Positions 25,568 to 35,265 of a stretch of 64,000 nucleotides of DNA are shown here, piece after piece; position 1 is the first letter of the stretch, and every line of letters starts with the position of its first letter. The translations under genes were made by a program, and so were the position numbers. This stretch comes from Paenibacillus taichungensis (GTDB lineage: Bacteria; Bacillota; Bacilli; Paenibacillales; Paenibacillaceae), in assembly GCF_013359905.1 (NCBI RefSeq), contig NZ_JABMCC010000106.1, positions 142,377 to 206,376 on the forward strand, written 5' to 3'. Below the pieces are notes generated by a model. The model worked only from the letters and a program-made list of their open reading frames with translations. It had not been told where the DNA came from and ran no database searches.

Positions 25568-26587
25568 TTACAGCTTCACGATCTGACCAGTCTTCTCAGA
25601 TTCAAATGCTGCCAGAATCACTTGCAGAGAACGCAAACCTTCTTCACCGGAAATGCTTGGAGGTGTTTGCGTTACAATCGATTCTACAAAAGCATCAATA
25701 ACGCCGCTTGGTACTTGTTTCTCGTTGGTAGACATTGCGCCAACTTTGTATGTTTCAACCGTGCCGTTAGTCAGCTCAACGATAACCTCGTCACCATCTA
25801 CCGTTCCGATCTTCATCACACCATTTTCACACCACAGAACCGTACTGTTATCTCCTGCTCTGTATTGTGTCCAGCTCGCTACCAGCGTACCAATTGCACC
25901 GCTCTTCATGCGAAGAAGGCATGTTGCGTTATCGTCCACTTTGGTGTTTTCCTTGTGCAGTGTGCTGATGAAACCAGCAACTTCGGATACTTCATCATCC
26001 AGCAAATAACGGATAAAGTCCGATTTGTGCACGCCCAGGTCACCCATGGCACCCATAATCGCTTCTTCTTTACGGAAGAACCAGCTTTCTGCACCGTCTA
26101 CGCTCCAGCCTTCCGGACCCGGATGACCAAAGGAAGTACGGAAATTCAGGACTTTACCCAGTTTGCCGGAGTCCAGAATTTCTTTGGCTTTCACGTGTGG
26201 AGGCATCAAGCGCTGGTTGTGTCCAACCATCAGATACACACCGTTTTTCTTGGCAGCTTCAATCATTTGCTCGCCTTCTTCGGTAGTAACCGCCATCGGT
26301 TTTTCCACCAGTACATGTTTACCGGCATTCGCAGCAGCAATGGCCATAGAGGCATGCAGGTAGTTCGGCGTACAAACGCTGACTGCATCCACTTCTTCGC
26401 TTGCAAGCAATTCTTCGTAGCTAGAGTAAGCTTTACCGCCGTAAGTTTCGGCCATCTTCTCCGCACGCTCCACGATCGGATCGGCAAAAGCGACAAGTTC
26501 TACGTTCTCATTGGCAGCGTACTCTGGAATATGTCTGCGCTCGGCAATGGCTCCACAGCCGAATACAGCAACTTTAATTTTACTCAT
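25568..26587 (-). CDS. Gfo/Idh/MocA-family oxidoreductase
   Basis: 339 aa from ATG 26587, ten bases after AAGGAG. Rossmann start IKVAVFGCGAIAERRHIPEY, then CTPNYLHASMAIAAANAGKHVLVEKPMAVT with the EKP motif, and the C-terminal domain with AIMGAMGDLGVHKSDFIRYLL, which contains the conserved D--xH catalytic pair (Asp and His) of inositol- and sugar-dehydrogenase relatives. It lies 27 bases behind the TIM-barrel isomerase gene, so both are one operon under the divergent AraC regulator at 27536. It is only distantly similar to the 23276 protein, so this is not a recent duplication. Confidence 0.93.
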   Translation of the reverse strand: MSKIKVAVFGCGAIAERRHIPEYAANENVELVAFADPIVERAEKMAETYGGKAYSSYEELLASEEVDAVSVCTPNYLHASMAIAAANAGKHVLVEKPMAVTTEEGEQMIEAAKKNGVYLMVGHNQRLMPPHVKAKEILDSGKLGKVLNFRTSFGHPGPEGWSVDGAESWFFRKEEAIMGAMGDLGVHKSDFIRYLLDDEVSEVAGFISTLHKENTKVDDNATCLLRMKSGAIGTLVASWTQYRAGDNSTVLWCENGVMKIGTVDGDEVIVELTNGTVETYKVGAMSTNEKQVPSGVIDAFVESIVTQTPPSISGEEGLRSLQVILAAFESEKTGQIVKL

Positions 26588-26614
26588 GTACAAATGTCTC
26601 CTTTGACAAATAAA

Positions 26615-27391
26615 TTAGAATTGGTTCAAGTAATTCTGCTTCAGCCAGTTATGACTGTTGGCTACGCTTTCAAGCGGTGGATTCTGGCAAACGTCCTGTT
26701 CCACGATCAGCCATTCTACACCTGCACTCGTAGCTGCTTCAATAACAGCTGGCAGATTAACGGAACCTTGTCCCAGTTCCAATGTCTTCATTTGGCCCTG
26801 TTCGTCTTTACTGAAGTCTTTTAAGTGAAGCAACGGCAGACGACCTGCATATTTGTTGATATACTCAATCGGATTTTGTCCAGCAAATTGTACCCAACAT
26901 ACGTCCATTTCCACTTGAACTGCTTCAGGTGTCGTTTGTACAAACATTGCATCAAAGGCATTTTCGTCGCCAACCTGACCGTGGAATTCGAAATCATGGT
27001 TATGATAACCGAAGATCAGACCTTGTTTAGTCGCTTCTGCACCATATTGTTGCAATTCGTTGAACAGTTTGGTCCAGCCTTCTGCATTCTCTGGACGATC
27101 TTCAGGCATCAGGTAAGGGCAGATCATATATTGAGCCCCAATAGTTTTGAGGTAGTCGATTTGTTGTTGCAGATCTTCACGCATAGCATGTAATGAAACG
27201 TGGCTGCTGAAACCTTTCAGTCCAAGTTCATCCAATAGCGCTTTCATTTCTTCGGCAGGAATGTCACCATATCCGGCGAATTCGACACCTTCATAACCAA
27301 GCTCTGCTACCTTGCGCAAAGTTCCACGGAAATCTGCTGCAGTTTCATCACGGAGTGTAAACAATTGCAAACCAATATTAAGTTTTTTCAT
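26615..27391 (-). CDS. Xylose-isomerase-like TIM barrel, sugar phosphate isomerase/epimerase family
   Basis: 258 aa. Barrel strands and metal ligands of the IolE/IolI-like AP endonuclease-2 superfamily are seen: NIGLQLFTLRD, YEGVEFAGYGD, LIFGYHNHDFEF (metal-site His), VEMDVCWVQFAG (Glu/Asp ligand), LPLLHLKDF (His), and EWLIVEQD (final Glu). It probably isomerises or epimerises a sugar or keto-inositol together with the downstream dehydrogenase. Genes of this pair type occur in cyclitol and rare-sugar catabolism. Confidence 0.92.
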   Translation of the reverse strand: MKKLNIGLQLFTLRDETAADFRGTLRKVAELGYEGVEFAGYGDIPAEEMKALLDELGLKGFSSHVSLHAMREDLQQQIDYLKTIGAQYMICPYLMPEDRPENAEGWTKLFNELQQYGAEATKQGLIFGYHNHDFEFHGQVGDENAFDAMFVQTTPEAVQVEMDVCWVQFAGQNPIEYINKYAGRLPLLHLKDFSKDEQGQMKTLELGQGSVNLPAVIEAATSAGVEWLIVEQDVCQNPPLESVANSHNWLKQNYLNQF

Positions 27392-27535
27392 AATAGATGC
27401 ACCTCTGCTCTCAAATTTGCTTTCATTGCTCTATCTGGTATCATCCTAACGCAAAACAGGCTAGAATGAACATATACAATATCGTCAGAACATGAACTAT
27501 CTGATCAAATTTTTAAATTTGGAGGATTACATCTT

Positions 27536-28354
27536 TTGGAAACCTCAGTACTGATCTGTGACTATTCCTATCACTATAAGGCGTTTAACCATAATATGAA
27601 GGGCGAGTTGCAGACTTATCTGTTCCGTCTGCAAACCGAAGGCTCTTGCAAGGTATATGTGCAGGATGAAGAATTTAAGATGACTGGCGGCGATTTACTA
27701 CTGCTTAAACCCGGAGACGATTATCACCTCGTGGTAGAAGAACCTCATAAGGAGGGCAGGTTATCCAGCGGAGACTATTATTTGTTCTGTGAAGGGGAAT
27801 GGATTGATAGTTGGTGGAAGCGTCACCATCGATCCACGGTGAGCCACATTGGGCTGGATGATAAATTGGTCAGTCTCTGGCGCAGTATGCTCCTGGAGAA
27901 ACGCCGTGGACCGCTGGAGGAAAATATAGAACTGAGTGATGCACTGCTGCGCGGTTTGTGTCTGTATATCGATCGGGCCATCAAGGAGAATATCCAGACG
28001 GATCGTTCTGTTTCCTCAACACTGAAGCTGAAACGATTCATTGAAGAGCATGCTACTGTCACATTCAAACTCGAAGAAGCCGCCCGCTACGCAGGACTAA
28101 GCCTGTCTCGTGCGGTGCGATTGTTCAAGGAGCACTATGGCCAAACGATGATCCAGTATGCGATTGAAATTCGACTGAACGCTGCCTTGGAGCGTATGAA
28201 GTACAGTGATATGACCTTGGAGCATATTGCCGAAACATGTGGTTTTGCAAGCTATTCTTATTTCCACAGAGTGTTCCGATCCCATTTTGGAATGTCCCCG
28301 GCCGAATATCTCAAATCCCAGGCTCATCAATCCATCGATTTAGAGCATTTATAA
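27536..28354 (+). CDS. AraC-family regulator with cupin N-terminal domain
   Basis: 272 aa from a TTG start, ten bases after GGAGG. The N-terminal cupin region contains KMTGGDLLLLKPGDDYHLV. The C-terminal 100 residues hold HTH motifs FKLEEAARYAGLSLSRAVRLF and LEHIAETCGFASYSYFHRVF, ending FGMSPAEYLKS. Divergent from the isomerase-dehydrogenase operon, 144 bases apart, which it probably controls. Confidence 0.9.
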   Translation: METSVLICDYSYHYKAFNHNMKGELQTYLFRLQTEGSCKVYVQDEEFKMTGGDLLLLKPGDDYHLVVEEPHKEGRLSSGDYYLFCEGEWIDSWWKRHHRSTVSHIGLDDKLVSLWRSMLLEKRRGPLEENIELSDALLRGLCLYIDRAIKENIQTDRSVSSTLKLKRFIEEHATVTFKLEEAARYAGLSLSRAVRLFKEHYGQTMIQYAIEIRLNAALERMKYSDMTLEHIAETCGFASYSYFHRVFRSHFGMSPAEYLKSQAHQSIDLEHL

Positions 28355-28390
28355 GTGTAGTTGTGCTCGATCCTCTTCTTTCTTCATGAT

Positions 28391-28426
28391 GAAAGCAGCT
28401 GATTTTCAATCGGCTGCTTTCTTTCA
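28391..28426 (+). terminator. Terminator of the AraC gene
   Basis: GAAAGCAGCTGAT pairs with ATCGGCTGCTTTC (one mismatch), followed by TTTC. Confidence 0.85.
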
Positions 28427-28552
28427 AAAAAACCTCTACTAGTTCCCATGACTTCACGAAAACAAACCTGTATAGTTAAAATATAGTATTCTTACAGATT
28501 CATACATAGGTTAGTCTTATACTCTACCACTCTACTATTTGGAGAGATTTCA

Positions 28553-29257
28553 ATGGAAACTAAACGTAAAATCTTAATTATTGAAGACGAACATGATATT
28601 TCGCGCATTTTGCGAGACTATTTGACCAAAAATCAGTATGAAGCCGCAGTGGCCAGCAATGGACAAGACGGGTTGCAGATGATGGACATGTTGCAGCCGG
28701 ATTATATTATTCTGGACATCATGCTTCCGGATATGGACGGGATCGATGTATGCCGGGAAATTCGGCGGAGAAACAACATTCCCATTCTCATATTGAGTGC
28801 ACGAGGCAGTGATACCGACAAGGTACTCGGCCTGGGATTCGGGGCGGATGACTATATGACCAAACCCTTCTCCCTGAGCGAATTACTCGCACGAATTAAT
28901 GCGCACTTTAGACGATATGACAGTTTAACTTTAGCGAGCGAGCGGGACAGAACAGATCTGCTACGTTTGGCTAACCTGGAAATTGACAAGAAAGCCTATA
29001 AAGTTAGCCTAGACGGTAACGAGGTTTCTCTTTCCGCCAAGGAATTTGAGCTGCTGCATTATCTGGCGAGCAATAAAAACCAGGTCTTCTCCAAGTCTCA
29101 ATTGCTGGATGCGATCTGGGGATATGCTGCATACGGAGATGAAAATACGGTGACCGTGTATATTCGCAGACTAAGAGAAAAAATTGAGGCAGACCCTTCC
29201 CATCCTGCTGTTCTAAAGACCGTCTGGGGCGTCGGATACAAATTCAATCATGAATAG
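28553..29257 (+). CDS. OmpR/PhoB-type response regulator
   Basis: 234 aa, start ATG after GGAGAG. Receiver domain residues 5-120: acidic pocket IIEDEHD, phosphoacceptor Asp55 in YIILDIMLPDMDGID, Lys in DDYMTKPFSLSEL. The C-terminal winged helix covers about residues 135-230 (VSLSAKEFELLHYLASNKNQVFSKSQLL, VTVYIRRLREKIE, LKTVWGVGYKF). It is in operon with the histidine kinase starting 21 bases downstream and beside an ABC transporter it may control. Confidence 0.94.
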   Translation: METKRKILIIEDEHDISRILRDYLTKNQYEAAVASNGQDGLQMMDMLQPDYIILDIMLPDMDGIDVCREIRRRNNIPILILSARGSDTDKVLGLGFGADDYMTKPFSLSELLARINAHFRRYDSLTLASERDRTDLLRLANLEIDKKAYKVSLDGNEVSLSAKEFELLHYLASNKNQVFSKSQLLDAIWGYAAYGDENTVTVYIRRLREKIEADPSHPAVLKTVWGVGYKFNHE

Positions 29258-29278
29258 GCAAAGATTGGAGGAGGCAAC

Positions 29279-30721
29279 TTGTCACTAAACACATGGTCCG
29301 CACGATGGCTCAAAACAACATTCATCCTCCTGATTATTCTGGTCGGATGCAGTCTGGTTTTATTTCTTAATCTGCTTGAAACCAGAAATTCGACTGAGTC
29401 TACATTGTCGATCCAGCAAGTTCGTCTCCGGGTTAACCCCATCCTGCTCAACCTGGAGCAGAACATTCATCTCCTGCAGGAAACAAGAGTACGAGAACAT
29501 CTTCTTTCCATCGTCAAGGAAATTGGGGTTGAGCTTTCCTATGTTGGATTAGATGGGACTATATTGCTGTCCTCTTCTCCCACCTCCGAAGGAAAACAAG
29601 TCAATCTGCGATCAGCCCTGCATTATGATCTAAATCATGCCGTACAGGCCACGAACGGAAACGATTCGCTTAACATCGCTTTTCCTGTTATGGATGGTCC
29701 CGAAGGAAGCCAGATTGGCAATGCTCTCTTCACGATTCCTAAGTCCATGGTTACGGTGAAAGAAACGGTGATATTCCCTTTCTTTATTTTGGGTACGCTT
29801 TTGATCACCTCTATGGTTCTTGGCATTTATCTGGTGTTGATGAAGAGAAAATTTAAGACACAGCTGCTCTCCCCCATTCATCAGTTGAAGCAACATGCTG
29901 AATCCATTCTCAAAGGGAAATATAGTGAACCGATACAGTATAACCGCATGGATGAGATGAGCGAACTATACGCCATGTTTGATCTGATGCGTACAGAAAT
30001 TATGCATTTAAGCGAACTTCGTATCCGGCAGGAAACTGCGCAAAAAGAACTCATTACCAATATTTCTCATGATATCAAAACACCGATTACAACAGTTAAA
30101 GCCTACATAGAAGCTATTCTGGAAGGAATATACTCCGATAAAGAAACTCTGATGGAGTATATGAAAGTCATGCAGACCAATACGGACAAAACAGCCCGTC
30201 TTGTCGAGGACCTGCTTGTTCATGCATTGCAGGAGCTGGGGCAGATTTCTGTGGAGCCGTATGAAGTATATAGCAGCCCCGCCTTTGAGCTTATGTTAAA
30301 ACCGATCGGACATGTTGTTCTAACCAGTGGAATGATCTATGAAGCACCCAAAAACATTCCAAATGTATTAATCCAAATGGACCCTGTTCGAATTGAACAA
30401 GTCATATCCAATCTCGTCTCAAACGCTCTTAAGCATACTGCTCCGGGAGACGCCATTCGTATAAACGTAGAGCTAAAAGGTGACCAACTCAATGTTACAA
30501 TCGCTGATTCAGGTCAGGGAATACGTGCGCAGGACATGCCTTTTGTTTTTGAACGTTATTTTAAAGGCCAGACTTCCTGGTCAAACAGAAACGCTCACGA
30601 AGGAACAGGCCTAGGTTTGTCTATCTGCAAAAGCATTATTGAGGCGCACGGAGGACATATCTCCTTTTCAAGCAAAGAAGGACAGGGGACAATCTTTCAG
30701 TTTAATCTCCCGATCTGCTGA
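29279..30721 (+). CDS. Sensor histidine kinase, EnvZ/PhoR-type
   Basis: 480 aa from a TTG start right after GGAGGAGGCAAC. Helix 1 at residues 11-31, an extracellular sensor of about 130 residues, helix 2 at 164-187, a HAMP-like linker (LLSPIHQLKQHAESILKGKY), phospho-His264 in NISHDIKTPITTVKAY, N box ISNLVSNALKHT, G1 DSGQGI, F box FVFERYFKG and G2 HEGTGLGLSIC. Unlike BceS-type kinases it has a real extracellular domain, so it probably senses directly. It partners the regulator upstream; the ABC genes start 120 bases downstream. Confidence 0.94.
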   Translation: MSLNTWSARWLKTTFILLIILVGCSLVLFLNLLETRNSTESTLSIQQVRLRVNPILLNLEQNIHLLQETRVREHLLSIVKEIGVELSYVGLDGTILLSSSPTSEGKQVNLRSALHYDLNHAVQATNGNDSLNIAFPVMDGPEGSQIGNALFTIPKSMVTVKETVIFPFFILGTLLITSMVLGIYLVLMKRKFKTQLLSPIHQLKQHAESILKGKYSEPIQYNRMDEMSELYAMFDLMRTEIMHLSELRIRQETAQKELITNISHDIKTPITTVKAYIEAILEGIYSDKETLMEYMKVMQTNTDKTARLVEDLLVHALQELGQISVEPYEVYSSPAFELMLKPIGHVVLTSGMIYEAPKNIPNVLIQMDPVRIEQVISNLVSNALKHTAPGDAIRINVELKGDQLNVTIADSGQGIRAQDMPFVFERYFKGQTSWSNRNAHEGTGLGLSICKSIIEAHGGHISFSSKEGQGTIFQFNLPIC

Positions 30722-30774
30722 GGAATAAGAGACTCAGTCTGGCCATATGGTGCCTGTAATACTTTATTCATAAT

Positions 30775-30792
30775 TTGATAAGGCTTTATCAA
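30775..30792. promoter_or_regulatory. Putative operator upstream of the ABC transporter
   Basis: Perfect inverted repeat TTGATAA-GGCT-TTATCAA, 50 bases before the ATPase start. The 7-4-7 layout resembles sites of Bce-type regulators, although the bases differ. Confidence 0.5.
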
Positions 30793-30841
30793 TATCCCTC
30801 CTTTAGAATGAACCCTATATTACAATCGGGAGTGATCATAC

Positions 30842-31600
30842 GTGGCGAAAAAAACCATCATTCGTGCACAGAATCTGTGCAAAACGTACAATACAGGCAG
30901 TGAACAATATCATGCCATTCGCAACGTCGATCTTGATATTTATGAAGGGGACTTCACGGTCATCATGGGCAATTCCGGCTCAGGCAAATCAACGCTACTC
31001 TATCTGATGAGCGGGCTTGACCATGTGACCGCCGGCGAAGTCTATTTTCGGGATCAACGTATTGACGCCTATAGTGAACGGGAAATGTCCGACTTCCGTA
31101 TTCGCAGGATCGGATATATTTATCAGAGCATCAACCTGGTCCCCGACCTTTCCATCAAAGAAAATATCGCTTTGCCGGGGTACATTGCCGGAACTAAGAA
31201 AAACGAAGTACAAACAAGAACCGCTCAACTCATGAATGCCATGGATATTGACGGTCAGCGCAATCGACTTCCTTCTCAAACTTCGGGAGGACAGCAGCAA
31301 AGGGCTGCCATTGCACGTGCTCTAATTAACTCTCCGGATATCCTCTTTGCCGATGAACCAACTGGAAGCTTGAATTATGAGCATGGCAAAGCCGTGTTGG
31401 ATATCCTGACGGATATCAACCGAAAAGGACAATCCGTTGTCATGGTTACACATGATATCAAGGCAGCCTGTCGGGCAGACCGGCTTATTTTCATCCGGGA
31501 TGGTAAGGTTGGCGGCATTATGGAGTTTGAGAAATATGACGAACATCAGATCCATGATCGGGAATCGATGGTCTTTGCTTTTGTGTCGGGGAAGGAGTAA
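30842..31600 (+). CDS. ABC transporter ATP-binding protein, MacB/LolD-type
   Basis: 252 aa from a GTG start after CGGGAGTG. All nucleotide-binding motifs are present: Walker A IMGNSGSGKSTLLYL, Q loop GYIYQSINLVPDLS, signature TSGGQQQRAAIARAL, Walker B ILFADEPTGSLN, and H loop VVMVTHD. Sequence style is that of the LolD/FtsE/BceA group that works with FtsX-type permeases. The permease gene follows after 3 bases. Likely role: removal or flipping of an envelope-active compound, or envelope maintenance, under the two-component system upstream. Confidence 0.95.
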   Translation: MAKKTIIRAQNLCKTYNTGSEQYHAIRNVDLDIYEGDFTVIMGNSGSGKSTLLYLMSGLDHVTAGEVYFRDQRIDAYSEREMSDFRIRRIGYIYQSINLVPDLSIKENIALPGYIAGTKKNEVQTRTAQLMNAMDIDGQRNRLPSQTSGGQQQRAAIARALINSPDILFADEPTGSLNYEHGKAVLDILTDINRKGQSVVMVTHDIKAACRADRLIFIRDGKVGGIMEFEKYDEHQIHDRESMVFAFVSGKE

Positions 31601-31603
31601 TTT

Positions 31604-34006
31604 ATGGCTGCTATGTTGAAACTGAGTCTCTCCTACCTGAGCAGAAGTAAAATCCAAAACCTTTTTATCGCTCTGCTGATTCTTCTTTCTACACTCCTTG
31701 TATCTACGGCAGTCATCATCCTGACCAACACAGGCAATCAATTTAAAGATATGCATGATCAAACCAATGGATCTCATCAGATTCTGACGTTTGAGAAAGG
31801 GTTGAATGATCCCAACGAAACACATCAATGGTGGGCTGCTCAGGAAGGAATCGAAGTATCTCCATTGCTGACCTATCGCACTCTATCAGGCATCGCCTTT
31901 AAGGGTACGGATATTCCCAACGTATATCTTTACATGCTTAACACCCCTCTACCCCCATGGGGTGTGGATGAACTCATTTTTTCAAACGGAACTTCAAGGT
32001 CTATTCCTGAGCGAGGTACGGTCTGGATTCCCACTTCATTGGCTAATGCCTACAATATCTCGGCAGGAGATACGATAGGCTTCAAGACAGGTTCCAGCAC
32101 ACTCGATCTGAAGGTATCTGGCATTGTGGTCGATGTGCCATATGGAGCCCCCTTCACCAACACAGCACGCGTATGGATGAATCCCACAGATTATCAAACG
32201 GATTTCGATTCAATCGCGGGTAAAGACAATTATATGATGGGTATCCATTTCAACGATTACAGCACCAATTCAAGCTATTGGGAACGTTATGCGAGCGAGA
32301 TGGGAACTCCTTTCCTGGAAACCAAGATGGAATTCGAGAGCATCTCCTCTTTCTATCTAATCATCAATCAGATTATTGGATTCATCATGATATTCCTAGG
32401 TACTGTTATGCTTGTAATCGCCCTTATTACTATCGGATTTACGATTTCGGATGCCATTCTGGACAACTATAAAACTATCGGGATTCTCAAGTCACTGGGC
32501 CTCACTTCAAGCAGAACCATAGGTACATATGTTATCCAGTACTCCTTTCTATCCGTTGTTGCCATTCTCCCAGGCCTCGCACTGAGCGTGGTGGTATCGA
32601 AATTTATCATTAATATCTCCGTGTCTTCCCTTCAGGTAGGCAATCGTCATATTGCGATTAACGGAATTAGTGAAGCCATGTTAGTAGGTGTGTGCCTGTT
32701 TGCACTGGTAATATTATTCGTCATTCTGTATGCCAAAAAAACACGCAGCATTCAGCCGGTGCAGGCCATCCGCTATGGAATGTCAGAGACGGATCATGCT
32801 CGCTTGGCAAACCGAATAAATTCGCCACTAGGTAACTGGATTGGTTTTGCCCAATTGCCTGTAGCTGTGGTCATCGGAATCCGCAATTTGATCAAGAACA
32901 CCAAAAGTTCTGTTTTGATGCTGCTGCTGACTACGATGGCTTCCTCCGTACTGGTGCTAGGGTATGTTCTATTGACCAGCATCACTGGAATTTATCAGAT
33001 TGCGGCCCAATGGGGTTATGACAATGCCAATATCGCAGCTGTAGTTGTTAACAAAAATACATTTCCCCAGGCTGAGTTGAAGCAAGTATTAGGAAAAGAC
33101 TCGAGGATTAGAACTGTGGGTTGGCAAGGAAACACTACCGGAGTAGTTAGTCCGGAGTCTACATCAGAAATGCACGGCCAATCCACCAGCCTATATCTGA
33201 GTGTACTCGACGGAAGTTATCAGGAGCTTGGGTTTGAGACGCTAAAAGGAGATAATCCTCGTCAAGCGAATGAAGTTGCCATTGGTGTAAGTGTCGCTAA
33301 GACATTAAATAAAGAACTCGGTGACCTCATAGACCTTTACATTGAGGGAGAAAAACGCACTTTCATCATCACCGGAATCTATCAAGCAATCGCCAACATG
33401 TCCGTATCAGGTCGGATTACCATTGATGCCATGAGAACGGTGAACCCGTCTTACGGTGATTTCGATACCATTTTCATCAATTTAATACATCCAGCTCAAG
33501 CAGATGTGGTTGCAGGGGAATTAAATGAGCAATTCAAAGCTTCCGCTTCAGTCGTAACCCAAAAAACACTGCTCGATTCGGTCTATGCAGAAGCCGCTGA
33601 CATCCTCGTCTATCCCATGAGCTTAATTGGGTTATTGTTTATCCTTGCTACATTCATCATTATTTTCAGTACCTGCCGGATCAGTATCCGCAAAGAAAGC
33701 AGAACGTACGGAATCTACAAATCCATTGGCGTGACATCTCGTCGTATTCGATTGTCGGTTGCTTTGGGAATTACGATTTTGTCCGCTATTGGAGCGGTAC
33801 TGGGTACCGTAGTAGGTGTGTATGTACTACCTATGCTACTTGAGACGGTTCTCTCTAGATATGGCATTGTATATCTTCCACTTATTTTAAATTGGGGAGG
33901 CATTATTCTGTTCGCTTTCCTAAGCATTGGCGCAGCAGCTCTTGGCTCCTGGTTATCATCCAGAGATATTCGTGAAGCATCCCCTCGTATGTTGGTTATT
34001 GAGTAA
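31604..34006 (+). CDS. FtsX-type ABC transporter permease, two-domain (800 aa)
   Basis: N-terminal helix (FIALLILLSTLLVSTAVII) followed by an extracellular domain of about 200 residues, then three helices around residues 245-370 with the FtsX signature region TIGILKSLGLTSSRTIGTYVIQYS, a second helix-extracellular-three-helix unit, and the matching second signature GIYKSIGVTSRRIRLSVALGITIL. This duplicated FtsX arrangement differs from BceB, which has ten helices with one large extracellular domain. Ends in ISREASPRMLVIE-like tail (RDIREASPRMLVIE). Forms the transporter with the preceding ATPase. Confidence 0.93.
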   Translation: MAAMLKLSLSYLSRSKIQNLFIALLILLSTLLVSTAVIILTNTGNQFKDMHDQTNGSHQILTFEKGLNDPNETHQWWAAQEGIEVSPLLTYRTLSGIAFKGTDIPNVYLYMLNTPLPPWGVDELIFSNGTSRSIPERGTVWIPTSLANAYNISAGDTIGFKTGSSTLDLKVSGIVVDVPYGAPFTNTARVWMNPTDYQTDFDSIAGKDNYMMGIHFNDYSTNSSYWERYASEMGTPFLETKMEFESISSFYLIINQIIGFIMIFLGTVMLVIALITIGFTISDAILDNYKTIGILKSLGLTSSRTIGTYVIQYSFLSVVAILPGLALSVVVSKFIINISVSSLQVGNRHIAINGISEAMLVGVCLFALVILFVILYAKKTRSIQPVQAIRYGMSETDHARLANRINSPLGNWIGFAQLPVAVVIGIRNLIKNTKSSVLMLLLTTMASSVLVLGYVLLTSITGIYQIAAQWGYDNANIAAVVVNKNTFPQAELKQVLGKDSRIRTVGWQGNTTGVVSPESTSEMHGQSTSLYLSVLDGSYQELGFETLKGDNPRQANEVAIGVSVAKTLNKELGDLIDLYIEGEKRTFIITGIYQAIANMSVSGRITIDAMRTVNPSYGDFDTIFINLIHPAQADVVAGELNEQFKASASVVTQKTLLDSVYAEAADILVYPMSLIGLLFILATFIIIFSTCRISIRKESRTYGIYKSIGVTSRRIRLSVALGITILSAIGAVLGTVVGVYVLPMLLETVLSRYGIVYLPLILNWGGIILFAFLSIGAAALGSWLSSRDIREASPRMLVIE

Positions 34007-34028
34007 CGTGGGCAAAAGAATAGCATTC

Positions 34029-34062
34029 CAAGAGGGGGAATTCGGACTTCCCCCTCATTTTT
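34029..34062 (+). terminator. Terminator of the ABC transporter operon
   Basis: GAGGGGGAA pairs perfectly with TTCCCCCTC, 7-base loop, then ATTTTTTT. It touches the end of the converging gerC-type gene. Confidence 0.92.
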
Positions 34063-35265
34063 TTAATCCGTCGATGAACCGGAATCTTTAATATTCAACT
34101 TCACATCATATGTCACAGGAATTTGACTAAACGTTTCATCCCAATTTTCTTTGACCTTTTTCCACACCTTCGGGTGTTTGATCCGTAACTGCTCTCCGAA
34201 TCCGGCCACTTCCACCCGATAGGTGTTCTGCATTTTGCTCATAACTTGATGTATTTGTTCCTTTATTGTATCAGCAAACTTTACCTCCAATTCCTGAATG
34301 TACTTATCTGTTGAAGGGATTTCTGGAGAACTCCAATCTTCCATGAGTTGGCCCTCTGATTCAATCTTTACATGAAAAGATATGTTATTACCTTGGATTA
34401 TCGGAGTAATCTTACTCTTGGTAGACTTGATTTCATACGTTACCGTATGTCCCTTAGGATGAGCGTACGATTTCACAGCTCCTTCTTGGGCCTCCCCTGT
34501 TATCCAGGACAATCCCTCAAGCTCAATCTGGCTAAAGGAGCCAATCCACTTTTTCGTTTCTCCTTTATAGATCTCTGCCCCTGAAAATTTATGTTCCCCC
34601 TCAGCTGTAATGACATTCTGCAGCACAAAGCTTGCTCCTGATTGCATTTTCCCGTCAAGTTTCGCAAGAGATACAGGAGGAAGGATCTTGTTGGAACGGT
34701 ACGAATTCCCCACCACTCCCTTTAAATAAAAGGCTGGGACTTCTCCCGGCTCTAAAGAACTAAGAGCTTCGTAGGCTGTTCCATGGCTTACCAAAATCAG
34801 GCAACTGGGACGGATATCATTATCTCGCAAAATAAAATCAAGTAACTGCTCCAAGCTATATTTTTTGGTCAACTCATGGGAAACAACAATGACTTTTAAA
34901 TGATGACCAATGAGCGGACGGTCTCTTCTTAGAGCAAACTGACGAAAGATCTGAAACAGAGAATCTCCAGTTAACCTTTCATTCAAAAAAGATTGTCCCT
35001 CGGAAGCACCGGTACTTTTTTGAGTTGCCTGTTTGGGTCCAATCCGCGGAACGATCTGTACGGTAGTTGTAAAATTGTTATTTTTGGGATAATGGCCTCC
35101 TTGTGCATTAATACTCTTTTCAAATTTCGACTCTTCAGCCACGTCTAGCCCCAGACCCACATAAACACTTAGATCTTCGATCTCTTTACTGCTCCAACAC
35201 CCTGAAGTAAACACTAGCAGCAACAACGTTAACAAAATGGTTAATTGCCTTCTGAAACTGTTCAA
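34063..35265 (-). CDS. gerC: Ger(x)C family germinant receptor lipoprotein
   Basis: 400 aa from a TTG start preceded by AAGGAGGAAAG. Lipobox FTSGC with Cys23, then CWSSKEIEDLSVYVGLGLD, the family's usual opening (-CWD--EI-----V-G-G-D). Contains GHHLKVIVVSHELTKK and DNDIRPSCLILVSHG typical of Ger(x)C. It is the C subunit of a nutrient germinant receptor in the spore inner membrane. It overlaps the B gene by four bases. The letter-only symbol reflects subunit class; which receptor (GerA, GerB or GerK-like) cannot be told. Confidence 0.94.
   Translation of the reverse strand: MNSFRRQLTILLTLLLLVFTSGCWSSKEIEDLSVYVGLGLDVAEESKFEKSINAQGGHYPKNNNFTTTVQIVPRIGPKQATQKSTGASEGQSFLNERLTGDSLFQIFRQFALRRDRPLIGHHLKVIVVSHELTKKYSLEQLLDFILRDNDIRPSCLILVSHGTAYEALSSLEPGEVPAFYLKGVVGNSYRSNKILPPVSLAKLDGKMQSGASFVLQNVITAEGEHKFSGAEIYKGETKKWIGSFSQIELEGLSWITGEAQEGAVKSYAHPKGHTVTYEIKSTKSKITPIIQGNNISFHVKIESEGQLMEDWSSPEIPSTDKYIQELEVKFADTIKEQIHQVMSKMQNTYRVEVAGFGEQLRIKHPKVWKKVKENWDETFSQIPVTYDVKLNIKDSGSSTD

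Noticed and set aside
25547..26824. 425-codon plus-strand frame opposite the Gfo/Idh/MocA gene
   Set aside because: Antisense shadow; Cys- and His-rich and extends over two real genes and a terminator.
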